From Paracoccus lutimaris (lineage in GTDB: Bacteria > Pseudomonadota > Alphaproteobacteria > Rhodobacterales > Rhodobacteraceae): a stretch of DNA of 64,000 nt. Numbering within the stretch: the first letter of the stretch is position 1; every line of letters starts with the position of its first letter. Below are positions 38,317 through 48,001 of this stretch, piece by piece. Below the pieces are notes generated by a model that searched no databases, was not told the origin of the DNA, and was given only the letters and a program-made list of their open reading frames with translations. The translations under genes and the position numbers were made by a program. The stretch lies in the NCBI RefSeq assembly GCF_003337565.1, contig NZ_QPJL01000006.1, positions 1 through 64,000 of the forward strand, read 5' to 3'.

Positions 38317-38331
38317 GGGGGCAAAGCCCCC
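38317..38331 (-). terminator. GC hairpin after chorismate mutase gene
   Basis: GGGGGC-AAA-GCCCCC, a 6-bp stem with a 3-nt loop, begins 16 bp beyond the stop. It has no U-run; repeat copy B follows. Confidence 0.5.
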
Positions 38332-38346
38332 ATCCTGCAATAGGGC

Positions 38347-38664
38347 CTAGTCGTCCTTGCGGGCGGACAGGATCTTGTCTTCCTGCGCGATGAAGTGATC
38401 CATCATCACCCGCCAGAGCCGTTCGGCCAGATCGGGGTCAAGGCCCTGCCCGCTGGCCAGACGGCGGGCATTGGCCGCGACCTCCTCGACGCGGGAATGG
38501 ATGCGAGCGGGCAAATGCTCGCGTGTCTTGATCCGCGCCGCCTCGTCGATCAGCGCCGAACGCTCGGCCAGCAGCGCCACCAACCGCGCGTCCAGCGCAT
38601 CGATACGGGCGCGCAGTGCCGGCATGGCCGAGTCGGGGGGCAGGTCGGGATCGTATTCGCTCAT
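38347..38664 (-). CDS. chorismate mutase (AroQ class)
   Basis: A 105-residue monofunctional AroQ-type chorismate mutase that turns chorismate into prephenate for Phe/Tyr synthesis. It is nearly all helical, with the family spacing of basic residues: R-A-R-I-D-A-L-D-A-R (about 17-26), L-L-A-E-R (about 30-34), the Lys in A-A-R-I-K (about 43), and a C-terminal F-I-A-Q-E-D-K-I. The ATG at 38664 is chosen because the longer frame to 38772 adds a non-homologous Arg-rich stretch. The ribosome site is weak. Domain call is good; start is moderate. Confidence 0.8.
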   Translation of the reverse strand: MSEYDPDLPPDSAMPALRARIDALDARLVALLAERSALIDEAARIKTREHLPARIHSRVEEVAANARRLASGQGLDPDLAERLWRVMMDHFIAQEDKILSARKDD

Positions 38665-38843
38665 GTGCGAGCCATGCCCCGACACCGCCGCCAAGGCAAG
38701 CGCCGAGATCGGCGGTATGTGGCCGATATGCCGCAAGTCATCGGCGATTTTTCGCCGAAAGCGGAACTCCATGGTGAGAATCGGCGTTTTGGCGTCAGAT
38801 CGTCACAGGGGATGTCCCCGTCATTGTTGAAAGGTCATTGCGA

Positions 38844-38924
38844 ATGAGTGCAGCCAGCTTTGTCATCAATCTTGGCTTCGGCCTGGGTCTGGCACTTGGC
38901 GCCACTGCGCTTTTGCTGCTGTAA
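38844..38924 (+). CDS. 26-residue hydrophobic peptide, unknown
   Basis: An ATG at 38844 preceded by AAAGG (8-12 bases away) opens a 26-codon frame. The short polar start MSAAS is followed by a single hydrophobic helix, FVINLGFGLGLALGATALLLL (positions 6-26; 21 residues: FVINL then GFGLGLALGATALLLL), ending TAA. A textbook intrinsic terminator begins 39 bp after the stop, so a short transcript with just this frame is likely. A membrane micropeptide is the natural reading. I do not recognise it. It might instead be the coincidental frame of a small RNA. Confidence 0.5.
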   Translation: MSAASFVINLGFGLGLALGATALLLL

Positions 38925-38962
38925 CCGGTTACGAGCCCTTCCTTCAAGGATCAGAAAAAATC

Positions 38963-38997
38963 CCCCGGGTCTCGCGCGACCCGGGGTTTTTTTATTT
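38963..38997 (+). terminator. strong intrinsic terminator
   Basis: Stem CCCCGGGTC (38963-38971) and GACCCGGGG (38978-38986), a 6-nt loop, then TTTTTTTATTT. It is the only textbook U-rich terminator found in the window and ends the short transcript of the 26-codon gene. An A-run (38955-38960) before it may let it act on the other strand too. Confidence 0.85.
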
Positions 38998-39027
38998 GAT
39001 CCAAGCAGATGGGAAATACCGCAGGCG

Positions 39028-39054
39028 GCCGCGCCGGAAACGGCAAGGCGCGGC
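39028..39054 (-). terminator. hairpin after ftsH
   Basis: Perfect 8-bp arms GCCGCGCC and GGCGCGGC with an 11-nt loop, about 47 bp beyond the ftsH stop. No U-run; a candidate end of the tol-ftsH transcript. Confidence 0.35.
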
Positions 39055-39100
39055 GCCGGTCACGCCGGGGCCGCGCCCGTTGCCGTCGAAGAGGTCAGCC

Positions 39101-40999
39101 TTAGCCCTGCGGCTGCGGGGTGGGGTCAGCGGCGGGCTTGGTGCCACCCGCACGCGGGATCGTGCTGACCGAGGGGATCGACGAGCCGGGCGTGTCATCA
39201 TCACCGCCCAGAGCTTCGCCCCGGATAACCTTGCCGATATCCTCGCCGGTCAGGGTCTCGTATTCCAGGAGGCCCTGAGCCAGACGCTCGAATTCCTCGT
39301 CCTTTTCCAGCAGGATGCGATGGGCAACCTGATAGCCTTCCTCGATCAGGTCATGGACCTCCTGCTCGATAAGCTCCTTGGTTGCAGCCGAGACCGAGAA
39401 GCCGCCGGTATTGCCGGAATAGCCTTCATGCGCCTCGGCATAGTCGATATTGCCGACCTTGTCGGACATGCCCCAACGCATCACCATGGCGCGCGCGAGC
39501 TGGCTGGCCTGCTGGATATCGCCGGCGGGACCGTTCGAGACGCCCTCTTCGCCGTATTTGATGATCTCGGCGGCCTTGCCTGCCATGGTCATCGCCAGAC
39601 GCTGCTTGGCCTCGTCCTTGTGATAGTTCAGCCGGTCCATCTCGGGCAGGCTGACGACCATGCCAAGGGCGCCGCCGCGCGGAATGATCGTGGCCTTGTA
39701 GACCGGATCGCATTTCGGCAGGGACAGCCCGACGATAGCATGCCCGGCCTCGTGATAGGCGGTCTTTTCCTTTTGCTCGGGGGTCAGCACCATGCTGCGG
39801 CGCTCGACGCCCAGCATGACCTTGTCCTTGGCATTCTCGAAATCTTCCATGGTGACAAAGCGACGGCCAATGCGCGCGGCCATCAGCGCGGCCTCGTTCA
39901 CCAGGTTCATCAGGTCCGCGCCCGAGAAACCGGGCGTGCCGCGGGCGATGATGCGCAGATCGACATCGGGGCCGGTCGGCACCTTGCGCGAATGCACGCC
40001 AAGGATCTTTTCGCGGCCCTTGATATCGGGATTCGGCACATGGATCTGGCGATCGAAACGGCCGGGACGCAACAGCGCCGGGTCCAGCACGTCCTTGCGG
40101 TTCGTGGCGGCGATGATGATGACGCCTTCATTGGCGTCAAAGCCGTCCATTTCCACCAGAAGCTGGTTCAGCGTCTGCTCGCGCTCGTCATTGCCGCCGC
40201 CGATGCCAACGCCGCGCGCGCGTCCCACCGCGTCGATTTCGTCGATGAAGACGATGCAGGGCGCCGATTTCTTGGCCTGCTCGAACATGTCGCGCACCCG
40301 GCTTGCGCCGACGCCCACGAACATCTCGACGAAATCCGAACCCGAGATGGTAAAGAAGGGCACGCCCGCCTCGCCCGCGATGGCGCGCGCGAGCAGGGTC
40401 TTACCGGTGCCCGGAGGGCCGACCAGCAGCGCGCCTTTGGGGATCTTGCCGCCAAGGCGGCTGAATTTCTGCGGGTTGCGCAGGAATTCGACGATCTCTT
40501 CCAGTTCTTCCTTGGCCTCGTCGATGCCGGCCACGTCGTCAAAGGTCACGCGGCCATGCTTTTCGGTCAAGAGTTTCGCGCGCGACTTGCCAAAGCCCAT
40601 GGCCCCGCCTTTGCCGCCGCCCTGCATCCGGTTCATGAAGAAGATCCAGACCCCGATCAGCAGGATGAAGGGCAGCCAGACGCCCAAAAGCGACATGAAG
40701 CCCGATTGCTGCTGGCGTTCGACCTTGACCTCGACCCCGTCGGCGATCAGGCGGTCGGCGATTTCCTCGCCCTGCGGACGGACGGTCGCGTAAGACTTGC
40801 CGTCCTTGGCGGTGATGGCGATGTTCTCGCCGTCGATGGTGACGGCGGTGACCTCATCCTTTTCCACCCGCTGGATGAAATCGGAATAGCTGATCTGGCG
40901 GCTGTTCATCTGGGCGGAACCGTCGCTGAACAGGTTGAACAGCGTCAGGATCATCAGAAACAGAACCACCCAGAAGGCGATATTGCGCGCATTGCCCAA
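39101..40999 (-). CDS. ftsH: FtsH, ATP-dependent membrane zinc protease
   Basis: A 632-residue hexameric AAA+ protease degrading membrane and regulatory proteins. It has membrane helices at about residues 5-24 and 100-122, Walker [14 protein letters not shown] (about 192-204), Walker B I-V-F-I-D-E-I-D, the second region of homology ending R-P-G-R-F-D-R, and zinc motif H-E-A-G-H (about 415). The start is TTG at 40999: it follows GGAGG by 8 bases and restores the normal N-terminus (M)[13 protein letters not shown], while the next ATG would cut the first helix. It is the last gene of the tol-tilS run. Confidence 0.96.
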   Translation of the reverse strand: MGNARNIAFWVVLFLMILTLFNLFSDGSAQMNSRQISYSDFIQRVEKDEVTAVTIDGENIAITAKDGKSYATVRPQGEEIADRLIADGVEVKVERQQQSGFMSLLGVWLPFILLIGVWIFFMNRMQGGGKGGAMGFGKSRAKLLTEKHGRVTFDDVAGIDEAKEELEEIVEFLRNPQKFSRLGGKIPKGALLVGPPGTGKTLLARAIAGEAGVPFFTISGSDFVEMFVGVGASRVRDMFEQAKKSAPCIVFIDEIDAVGRARGVGIGGGNDEREQTLNQLLVEMDGFDANEGVIIIAATNRKDVLDPALLRPGRFDRQIHVPNPDIKGREKILGVHSRKVPTGPDVDLRIIARGTPGFSGADLMNLVNEAALMAARIGRRFVTMEDFENAKDKVMLGVERRSMVLTPEQKEKTAYHEAGHAIVGLSLPKCDPVYKATIIPRGGALGMVVSLPEMDRLNYHKDEAKQRLAMTMAGKAAEIIKYGEEGVSNGPAGDIQQASQLARAMVMRWGMSDKVGNIDYAEAHEGYSGNTGGFSVSAATKELIEQEVHDLIEEGYQVAHRILLEKDEEFERLAQGLLEYETLTGEDIGKVIRGEALGGDDDTPGSSIPSVSTIPRAGGTKPAADPTPQPQG

Positions 41000-41057
41000 A
41001 GGCAGGTCCTCCGCGGGTAAAAGCTTTGATGTGAAAATAGGGATTCCGGCGTCAGGT

Positions 41058-42326
41058 TCAATGCGTATAGAGCATGGCGCGGAAATCGGCGAGGTTGCGC
41101 AAGGCTTCGCCGATCGCTTTGGGGGCGACTTGCAGCACCGGCGCGGCGATCAGCACGGGGCCTGCCCAAATGCCGGGACTGGCCGCCGCCTCGTCCCGCG
41201 TCAGCCCCGAGGCGCGCCAGTCAAGTTCCGGCAAGGGATCGTATCCCAGCGCCCGCACCTCTTGCCCGGCACCAAGGCCCTGGACCCGCCAGCGCCCGTC
41301 CCACAGCGCCGCACCAGTCGCGTCGGGCAGGCCGGGCGGGCCGCGCAGGGCGGCGGCAGGTTCGCGGATCAGACAAAGCGCAGCCCCCCGCACCTCAAGG
41401 ATGGCGCCGTCCAGCGTCAGCCGCGCCTCGCCCTCTAGCGCGGCAAGCGCTGCCAGCAGCGGGGCGCGCCGGGGCGAATAATCGGCGCCGGTGACAAAAC
41501 GCAGCCCCGCGACAAGAAGCCGCCGACGAATCTCCAGAGGAGCCGCGCGAAATGCCGCCAAGGGCAGGCTCAGTGCCCCTGCCCTTGCCGTCGCGCCCTC
41601 GGCCACATGCGCGGCAAAGACCTGCAAGGCCTCGCGCGCCATGGCCAGATTCGCCGCCGACTGCGCCAGCTGCGCCATGGGCAGGTCCAGCGCCACCAGC
41701 GCCTTGCGGGCGCGGATACGTTCATAATCCGCGTTCTGGTTGCTGGGGTCATCGACCCAGCCGATCCCGCGCGCGGCCAGCCACTGGCGCAGATCGGCCC
41801 GGGACAGATCCAGCATCGGGCGCAGCCATGAAAGGCCGAATGCCTCGCGGCGCGGCGCCATCGCCGCCAGCCCGTCGACGCCTGCGCCCCGGTTCAGGCG
41901 CATCATCAGCGTCTCGGCCTGATCGTCCCGGGTATGGCCCAAAAGCACCGCATCCAGCCCGTGCCGATGCGCCCAATCGGACAGCAGCCACAGCCGAGCC
42001 GCACGCGCGGCGGCCATCAGGTTGCCCGCGCGCTCACCCTCGCGCCGCCAAAGCAGGGTTTCATGCGCAATGCCAAGCCCCTGCGCGTCAAGGCCGGCCT
42101 GCCGCGCCTCGGCATCTGATCCGGGGCGCAGGCCGTGATCGACGGTCGCGGCCATCAGCACACGGCCGCGTTCCCGCGCCCAGCCATGGGCCAGATGCAT
42201 CAATGCGGTGGAATCGCCGCCGCCGGACAGCGCGATGCCCAGCCGGGGCATATCGCCGGCCAGACGATCCAGCGCGGCATGGACGATGGCGTCGGGGGCC
42301 GTCGGCGTCGGGGCCTCAGCCCTCAT
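41058..42326 (-). CDS. tilS: tRNA(Ile)-lysidine synthase
   Basis: A 422-residue enzyme that changes C34 of the CAU-anticodon tRNA-Ile to lysidine with ATP. The PP-loop [13 protein letters not shown] is at about residues 30-42. The N-ATPase domain (to about 220) is followed by substrate-binding C-terminal parts. [10 protein letters not shown] is conserved. The ATG at 42326 lies 11 bases inside the end of cpoB. Linkage of tilS to ftsH is common in bacteria. Confidence 0.93.
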   Translation of the reverse strand: MRAEAPTPTAPDAIVHAALDRLAGDMPRLGIALSGGGDSTALMHLAHGWARERGRVLMAATVDHGLRPGSDAEARQAGLDAQGLGIAHETLLWRREGERAGNLMAAARAARLWLLSDWAHRHGLDAVLLGHTRDDQAETLMMRLNRGAGVDGLAAMAPRREAFGLSWLRPMLDLSRADLRQWLAARGIGWVDDPSNQNADYERIRARKALVALDLPMAQLAQSAANLAMAREALQVFAAHVAEGATARAGALSLPLAAFRAAPLEIRRRLLVAGLRFVTGADYSPRRAPLLAALAALEGEARLTLDGAILEVRGAALCLIREPAAALRGPPGLPDATGAALWDGRWRVQGLGAGQEVRALGYDPLPELDWRASGLTRDEAAASPGIWAGPVLIAAPVLQVAPKAIGEALRNLADFRAMLYTH

Positions 42327-43263
42327 CCGCCAGATCCGCCGCCGCTTCGGGGTCCATGCCCTCGATCGCCCCGTCGCCGCTCAGCCCCACGCAGTCCGAG
42401 GCAGCCATGCGCTTTTCCGCCTCGGCCGCCTGCGGCGTGCCCGGAAAGCGGCTGGTGATTTCCTGCAGATAGAAGCAGCCCTCTTGCGGGCCGCCCTTGG
42501 CCGACATGGCCCGCGACAGGCCCAGAAGCGCGTCGGCGGCCTGCGGCCCGTTCGGATTGGCGGCAAAGCTTTCCAGCCAGGCGATGCCCGCGCCTTCCAG
42601 ATCGCCTGCCGCATCCAGAGCGGCACCGCGCAGGAACAGCGCGTGGGCGGTCAGCGGACCGCCGGCATGGGTCTGGGCGATGGCCGCGAAGAGGTCCGCA
42701 GCACGACGAAAGTCACCCTGACCGAGCACCTCCTGGGCCCGGTCGAAATCGGCCTTTTCCGCCGCGGTCACGGCAGGCCCGGCCAGGGGCGAGGAAACTG
42801 CGGGCGAAGGGCTCGCGGGCGCCAAAGCGCCCTGCTGGTCGGACCCGGGCATCGGGCTTGCGCCGCCGCCCTGCTCGCCCAGCGTGGGCGTGGTCAGGCT
42901 GCCCAGATCGCAGTCCTCCTCCATCTCGCACAGGCGAAACTCGATATCGCCGATGCGGGTGGTGCCGTCGCGCACGACGCGGTCGATCTGGTTTTGCAGC
43001 TTTTCGGTCTGGCCGGTCAGCTGCGCCAGCCGCGCCTCCATCGCGTTCATGCGGTCGATGGCACTGTCGCCCCCCGCCGCCGCAAAACCCGCCGAACCCG
43101 AGGCGACAAGCTGGCCGCGCAGGGATTGCAGATCGGCGGTCAGCTGGTTCAGCTCGGTCCGGATATCGGCAAGCGTCTGGGCGTCCTGCGCCGCCACCGG
43201 CAGCGCGGCGCCCAGCACCAGCCCGGCCGCGACGGCCAGCGCCCTGATGCCCGCAAACGCCAT
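42316..43263 (-). CDS. cpoB: CpoB/YbgF, Tol-Pal associated coordinator of division
   Basis: A 315-residue periplasmic protein. It has a signal peptide (about residues 1-26, ALPVAAQD), a coiled-coil trimerisation segment (about 28-95, IRTELNQLTADLQSLRGQL) and C-terminal TPR repeats (about 185-300). CpoB links peptidoglycan synthesis to Tol-driven outer-membrane constriction. The ATG at 43263 overlaps the pal stop by one base. A longer frame into pal is rejected because it would put residues ahead of the signal peptide. Confidence 0.9.
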   Translation of the reverse strand: MAFAGIRALAVAAGLVLGAALPVAAQDAQTLADIRTELNQLTADLQSLRGQLVASGSAGFAAAGGDSAIDRMNAMEARLAQLTGQTEKLQNQIDRVVRDGTTRIGDIEFRLCEMEEDCDLGSLTTPTLGEQGGGASPMPGSDQQGALAPASPSPAVSSPLAGPAVTAAEKADFDRAQEVLGQGDFRRAADLFAAIAQTHAGGPLTAHALFLRGAALDAAGDLEGAGIAWLESFAANPNGPQAADALLGLSRAMSAKGGPQEGCFYLQEITSRFPGTPQAAEAEKRMAASDCVGLSGDGAIEGMDPEAAADLADEG

Positions 43264-43772
43264 CACATGCCCGCCCCGGGGCTGACCACGGTCACGGCGC
43301 GGCGGTTCTTGGAATAGCAATCCTCGGTCGAGCAGATCGCCAGCGGGCGTTCCTTGCCATAGCTGACGGTGCGCAGCCGGCCCGGCGCCACGCCCTGCGA
43401 GATCAGGTATTCCTGAACCGAATTGGCGCGGCGTGCCCCCAGCGCGATGTTGTATTCGCGGGTGCCCTGTTCGTCGGCATGGCCCTCGACCACGGCCGAA
43501 AAGGCCTGGTTCTGGTTCAGCCAGCCGGCCTGATTGGCCAGAACCGTGCGCGCATCGGGCGAGAGCGTCGACTGGTCGACCGCAAACAGCACGGTATCAC
43601 CGACATTGGCCTTGAAATACTCGGCCGTGCCCGGCAGCGCGCTGGAGCCCACGGTGCCGGCGCCCGCGCCGCCCGCATAGGGGTCCTGCACCTGCATGTC
43701 CTGCGCCGGGCGGGCACAGGCCGCCAGCCCAAGGATGGCGCCGATGGCGGCGATTTTCACAAAGCTCTTCAT
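43263..43772 (-). CDS. pal: Pal, peptidoglycan-associated lipoprotein
   Basis: A 169-residue outer-membrane lipoprotein. The lipobox L-A-A-C is at residues 16-19 and the OmpA-like peptidoglycan-binding domain at about 60-165, with VEGHADEQGTREYNIALGAR (about 107-126). The ATG at 43772 starts the signal peptide; the upstream in-frame extension is rejected. It follows tolB by 27 bp and anchors the Tol system to the outer membrane. Confidence 0.95.
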   Translation of the reverse strand: MKSFVKIAAIGAILGLAACARPAQDMQVQDPYAGGAGAGTVGSSALPGTAEYFKANVGDTVLFAVDQSTLSPDARTVLANQAGWLNQNQAFSAVVEGHADEQGTREYNIALGARRANSVQEYLISQGVAPGRLRTVSYGKERPLAICSTEDCYSKNRRAVTVVSPGAGM

Positions 43773-43799
43773 TCTGACTGATCCTGTCCCGTCCACGCG

Positions 43800-45122
43800 T
43801 TAGGGCAGCAACGGGCCCCAATCGGGGTCCGAGGCTGCGCCACTGATCTTGACCGGGCGCATGTTGCGCCCCGTAATATCCACCGAATGCAGGAACGGCT
43901 GGCCGTTGCCGCCCGGCGTCACCCGCGTGAACATCACCACGCGCCCATTGGGGGCCCAAGTCGGGCCCTCGTCAAGGAACGATTCCGTCAGCATTTTTTC
44001 CTCGGAACCGTCGGTGCGCATCACGCCGATATGGAACTTGCCGTTCACCTGCCGGGTAAAGGCGATCATGTCGCCGCGCGGCGACCAGACCGGCGTGCCA
44101 TAGCGGCCATCGCCAAAGCTGATGCGCTTGGGCTCACCGCCATTGGCGCCCATGATGTAAAGCTGCGGCGTCCCCGAGCGGTCGCTTTCAAAGACGATCT
44201 GGCGGCCATCCGGGCTGTAGCTGGGCGAGGTCTCGATCGAGGGGGCGTTGGTCAGCGCCCGCTGCGCGCCACTTGCCGCGTCCATCTGGTAGATGTCGGT
44301 ATTGCCGCCCTGTTCCAGCGAATACAGGATCCAGCGCCCGTCCGGCGAGAAACGCGGCGAAAAGCTCATCCCCTGCTGCTGCCCCAGCGAGCGCGCGGCA
44401 AGCGAGTTCACGTCCATCACCATCGCCTGCGGGAAGCCGCTGGCATAGCTGGTGTAAAGCAGGCGCGAGCCATCGGGCGAAAAGCGCGGCTTCAGCACCA
44501 GCGCGGAATCGTCGGTCAGCCATTTCACGTTGGCGCCGTCGTAATCCATGATGCCGATGCGCTTGCGGCGCGCGTCCTTGGGACCGCTTTCCTGCACAAA
44601 GGCCACGCGGCTGTCGAAGTAGGGGCCTTCGCCGGTCAGCCGGGCATAGACCTGATCGGCAGCCTTGTGCGCGGCGCGGCGCCAGTTGCCGGTGCCGGCA
44701 TCGAACTGCATGCCGTCGCCCAGAGGCTGGCCGGCAAAGACGTCGAACAGGCGGAACTTGACCAGAACCTTGCCGCCCTCGACCCGGACGGCGCCGGTGA
44801 CCAGTGCCTGCGCGTTGATCGCCTTCCAGTCCTCATAAGAGACCGGCGCGTCAAAGCTTTCGGGCCGCGCGATATGGGCACTGGCCGGAATTTCACGAAA
44901 GAGCCCGGTGCCGGTCAGGTCGGCGGCGATCAGGTTCTGGACCTGCGCCAGATATTCGCCCGCGCCCCCCTCGTCATGGAAGGCCGCGATGGCAAAGGGC
45001 ATCGGCTCGATCACGCCATTGGTGATCTCGATCCGCAGGGGGCCGTCCTGCGCCTGAACCGGCGCGGCCAGTCCAAGACCCGCAAGGGCCATCACCGAAG
45101 TCAGAAGAAAGTTACGCAACAT
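43800..45122 (-). CDS. tolB: TolB, periplasmic Tol-Pal protein
   Basis: A 440-residue periplasmic protein with a signal peptide (about residues 1-24, PVQAQD), an N-terminal alpha/beta domain (about 25-160) and a six-bladed beta-propeller built from repeated S-P-D-G motifs ([10 protein letters not shown] and [10 protein letters not shown]). It binds Pal and TolA. It follows tolA by 65 bp. Confidence 0.95.
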   Translation of the reverse strand: MLRNFLLTSVMALAGLGLAAPVQAQDGPLRIEITNGVIEPMPFAIAAFHDEGGAGEYLAQVQNLIAADLTGTGLFREIPASAHIARPESFDAPVSYEDWKAINAQALVTGAVRVEGGKVLVKFRLFDVFAGQPLGDGMQFDAGTGNWRRAAHKAADQVYARLTGEGPYFDSRVAFVQESGPKDARRKRIGIMDYDGANVKWLTDDSALVLKPRFSPDGSRLLYTSYASGFPQAMVMDVNSLAARSLGQQQGMSFSPRFSPDGRWILYSLEQGGNTDIYQMDAASGAQRALTNAPSIETSPSYSPDGRQIVFESDRSGTPQLYIMGANGGEPKRISFGDGRYGTPVWSPRGDMIAFTRQVNGKFHIGVMRTDGSEEKMLTESFLDEGPTWAPNGRVVMFTRVTPGGNGQPFLHSVDITGRNMRPVKISGAASDPDWGPLLP

Positions 45123-45187
45123 GTATCGCTCTCATGAGGTCTTGGCTGCAGGATATAGGGTCAAGCGCGCGGATGCCATGGGCAGCA

Positions 45188-46741
45188 CTACTTAACCCGC
45201 GCGCTACCGCTGGCATTGAAGTCGATGATGACATCCTTCCAGCGGTTGTATTTCTCGGCCGGCAGCTTGTAGCCGCCCTTTTCGCACATCAGGATGGCGC
45301 GGCGCGCCGCCTCATAGGCCTGTTTCGCCGCCGCATCTGATCCGCCATCATGGCCGATCATCTTCAGCGAGCCCTTTTCCACGGTGCCATCCGGCGCCAT
45401 CGAGAAGCTGACCGACACCGTGGTGCGGCTGGCCTCGGTCGAAAGCGAGCCACGGTTCCAGCACTGTTCCACCGCGACGCGGAAGCCGTCCTTTTCGCCC
45501 TGGCTGAGCGGCGGGCCATTGGTCGCAGCACCTCCGCCGCCCGAACCGCCCGAGCCCTCGTCCTGCATCGCCTCTTCCAGCGCGGCGCGCTTGGCGGCCT
45601 CGCTGGCCTTGCGCTCGGCCTCGGCCTGTTCCTTGGCCTTGGCGGCGGCCTTGGCATCGGCGGCCTTTTTCTCGGCTGCAGCCTTTTCGGCGGCTTCTTT
45701 CTCTTCTGCCTCTTTCTTTTCAGCGGCACGGCGCGCGGCGGCTTTCTTTTCCGCAGCAGCTTTTTCAGGGGCAGCGGCCTTTTCGGCAGCAGCGGCCTCG
45801 GCTGCGGCGGCCTTGCGCGCGGCCTCCTTCTTTTCGGCGGCCTTCTTCTCGGCAGCGGCCTTTTCAGCCGCCCGCTTTTCGGCTGCGGCGTCCTCGGCGG
45901 CGGCTTCCTGCGCGGCGGCCTCGGCATCGGCCTGACGGCGGGCGCGGGCGGCGGCTTCCTCGGACTTGCGGGCGGTTTCCGCCTCGGCCTCGCGGCGCTC
46001 ATTCTCGCGCCGCTCCTCGCGGGCGCGTTCGTCAGCGGCGCGGCGGGCGGCGGCCTCCTGCCGCTTGGCGGCGGCGGCTTCCTCGGCGGCGGCCTCCTCG
46101 GCCTCGCGCGCCAGCACCTGTTCGCGCTGGCGGGCAGCGGCTGCGGCCTCGCGGCGGGCCTGCACGGCCTCGGCCAGACCTTCGGGGCGGCCGCGCGGGC
46201 GCGCCGAATCCTGCGGTGCCAACGCCGAGCGTTGCGGGATCGGCGCCGGCGATTGCGGCTGCGCGGGGTTGCGCGCCGGATCGGGCCGGTCGGCGTCACG
46301 GGGCAGTGCCGCGATCTCGACCGCATCCGAGGGCTGGGCCGGCTGCGGGGCATCCGTCGCCACCGTCACCGGCGGGTTCGGGGTCTGGAAATCCGACAGG
46401 TCCGGCCGCGCCTCGGCCTGATCCGAGGGCGTCGTCAGCTCGGCCGCCTGCGCATCGGGATCGGGCGGGCTGGTCGCCTCGGGCGGGCCAAGGCGGTTTT
46501 CATTCACCGGCGGACGCGGCTGGGCCGGCGTGCTGGAGGCCACATTAGAAACCGGCCCGCGCCCGGCCGCGGCACTGGCCAGCGACTGGAATTCGGCCTC
46601 GGACATGGTGGCGACCTCGGCCATGCGCACGGCCTCAAGCGGCTGCGGGCGGAACAGCGCGCCGCCGGCCAGCGCCGCGCCGATCAGCCCCGCATGCGCC
46701 ACGCCCGAGACCCAGTAGCCGATGCGATCCGCACGGTCCAT
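45188..46741 (-). CDS. tolA: TolA, energy-transducing Tol-Pal protein
   Basis: A 517-residue inner-membrane-anchored protein: one N-terminal helix (about residues 10-30), a Pro-rich linker (about 60-190), a very long Ala/Lys/Glu/Arg-rich helical rod (about 190-400) that spans the periplasm, and a C-terminal TolA domain (about 415-517). The rod is low-complexity, with repeated A-A-E-K-K-A units, and strongly biases both strands. The Gly/Ser hinge G-S-G-G-S-G-G-G-G precedes the C-domain. The rod is longer than in E. coli TolA (421 residues in total). Confidence 0.92.
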   Translation of the reverse strand: MDRADRIGYWVSGVAHAGLIGAALAGGALFRPQPLEAVRMAEVATMSEAEFQSLASAAAGRGPVSNVASSTPAQPRPPVNENRLGPPEATSPPDPDAQAAELTTPSDQAEARPDLSDFQTPNPPVTVATDAPQPAQPSDAVEIAALPRDADRPDPARNPAQPQSPAPIPQRSALAPQDSARPRGRPEGLAEAVQARREAAAAARQREQVLAREAEEAAAEEAAAAKRQEAAARRAADERAREERRENERREAEAETARKSEEAAARARRQADAEAAAQEAAAEDAAAEKRAAEKAAAEKKAAEKKEAARKAAAAEAAAAEKAAAPEKAAAEKKAAARRAAEKKEAEEKEAAEKAAAEKKAADAKAAAKAKEQAEAERKASEAAKRAALEEAMQDEGSGGSGGGGAATNGPPLSQGEKDGFRVAVEQCWNRGSLSTEASRTTVSVSFSMAPDGTVEKGSLKMIGHDGGSDAAAKQAYEAARRAILMCEKGGYKLPAEKYNRWKDVIIDFNASGSARVK

Positions 46742-46744
46742 GGC

Positions 46745-47203
46745 CTAGCCGTCCGCATCCATGCGCGGGCCGCCAGCCTCGGTGACCAGCACGATATTGT
46801 TGAAGCCGGCGGCGTTCAGCGCCCCCATGACCTCCATGATCCGGGCATAGGGGATGGCGCCGTCGGCGCGCAGATAGATCTTGTCGCTTTGACGTTCCTC
46901 GGCCACGGCGCGCAGGCGCGTGACCAGTTCTGCCTCGGGGACCTCGGTGGTCATGACCATGATCGGCCCGTCGGTGGTGACCGAGACGCTCAGCGGCTCT
47001 TCGGGTTCGGCCGGGACGGCCTGGGCGGCGGTCTTGGGCAGCTCCAGCGGCACGCCCACGGTCAACAGCGGCGCCGCGACCATGAAGATGATCAGCAGGA
47101 CCAGCATCACGTCCACAAAGGGCGTGACGTTGATTTCCGACATGGGCTGGCTGCGGCGGCGGCCCCGGCCCTTGTGGCTGCGCTTGACGACCCCGGCCCC
47201 CAT
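46745..47203 (-). CDS. tolR: TolR, Tol-Pal proton-channel subunit
   Basis: A 152-residue ExbD/TolR protein: a basic N-terminus (HKGRGRRRSQ), then MSEINVTPFVDVMLVLLIIF (about residues 21-40) with the channel Asp, and a periplasmic domain. It starts directly after the tolQ TAA with no gap and ends 3 bp before the tolA ATG. Distinguished from ExbD by operon context. Confidence 0.95.
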   Translation of the reverse strand: MGAGVVKRSHKGRGRRRSQPMSEINVTPFVDVMLVLLIIFMVAAPLLTVGVPLELPKTAAQAVPAEPEEPLSVSVTTDGPIMVMTTEVPEAELVTRLRAVAEERQSDKIYLRADGAIPYARIMEVMGALNAAGFNNIVLVTEAGGPRMDADG

Positions 47204-47899
47204 TTATTCGTCGTCCAGCTGGCGCGACAGGATGGTCGAGAACTCGTCGGCAAAGGCTTCCTGATTGCTGATCAGCCGGTCGGAATCGGCGCTGAGCTTG
47301 TTGTAGAAGATGACCGCAGGGATCGCGGCCAGAAGGCCAAGCGCGGTGGCGACCAGCGCCTCGGCAATGCCGGGCGCGACCACGGCCAGCGAGGTGTTCT
47401 GCGAGATCGCGATTTCCTCGAAGGCGGTCTTGATGCCCCAGACGGTGCCGAAAAGCCCGATGAAAGGCGCGGTCGAGCCGACGGTGGCCAGGAACGGCAG
47501 CCCGCGCGTCAGGCGGTCGTTTTCGCGGCTGATCGCCACGTTCATCGCCCGCTCGATCCGGGCGGTGACCCCGGCAATGAGGTTGCCGTCATCGCGGTGG
47601 CTGCGGCGCCATTCGGTCATGCCGGCGGCAAAGATGCGCTCGGACGGGCCCGAGGGCGTCTCGCCAACGCGGTCGTAAAGATCGTCCAAGGGCTGGCCCG
47701 ACCAGAAGGCGCGGTCAAAGCGATCGGCCTCGCGCCGGACCTGCGCATAGGTCACGAATTTCTGGATGATGATCGACCAGGCCCAGGACGAGGCCACGAC
47801 CAGCAGCACCATGACGATCTGCACCGTGAATGATGCGCGCACGAAAAGCGCGATCAGCGAGAAATCGACCGGCTGCCCGGCTGCGGCGAGTTGTTCCAT
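47204..47899 (-). CDS. tolQ: TolQ, Tol-Pal proton-channel subunit
   Basis: A 231-residue MotA/TolQ/ExbB protein with three membrane helices (about residues 15-40, 125-155, 165-190). The conserved TVGSTAPFIGLFGTVWGIKT (about 132-151) is present. The ATG at 47899 is preferred; a longer frame to 47977 adds no family sequence. It forms the TolQR motor that energises TolA during cell constriction. A 102-bp gap separates it from ybgC. Confidence 0.95.
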   Translation of the reverse strand: MEQLAAAGQPVDFSLIALFVRASFTVQIVMVLLVVASSWAWSIIIQKFVTYAQVRREADRFDRAFWSGQPLDDLYDRVGETPSGPSERIFAAGMTEWRRSHRDDGNLIAGVTARIERAMNVAISRENDRLTRGLPFLATVGSTAPFIGLFGTVWGIKTAFEEIAISQNTSLAVVAPGIAEALVATALGLLAAIPAVIFYNKLSADSDRLISNQEAFADEFSTILSRQLDDE

Positions 47900-48001
47900 G
47901 AATGATGGCCTGTCCTTTGGGTCCGCGTGCTGGGCGGCTTCTGACCGGCCAGTTAGCAGAAGCACTTGCCGGGACAAAGCCCCGCAAACGTCAATTCTGC
48001 G

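Noticed and set aside
45600..46180. Tandem-repeat array in tolA considered as a possible recombination hotspot
   Set aside because: The repeats are degenerate Ala/Lys/Glu codons giving the normal TolA rod; no perfect array of notable length was seen.
45350..47833. An 827-codon plus-strand frame opposite tolA, tolR and tolQ
   Set aside because: Its Gly/Leu/Arg-rich sequence is the complement of the TolA Ala/Lys/Glu rod and of the tolR and tolQ genes; no ribosome site or homology is apparent.
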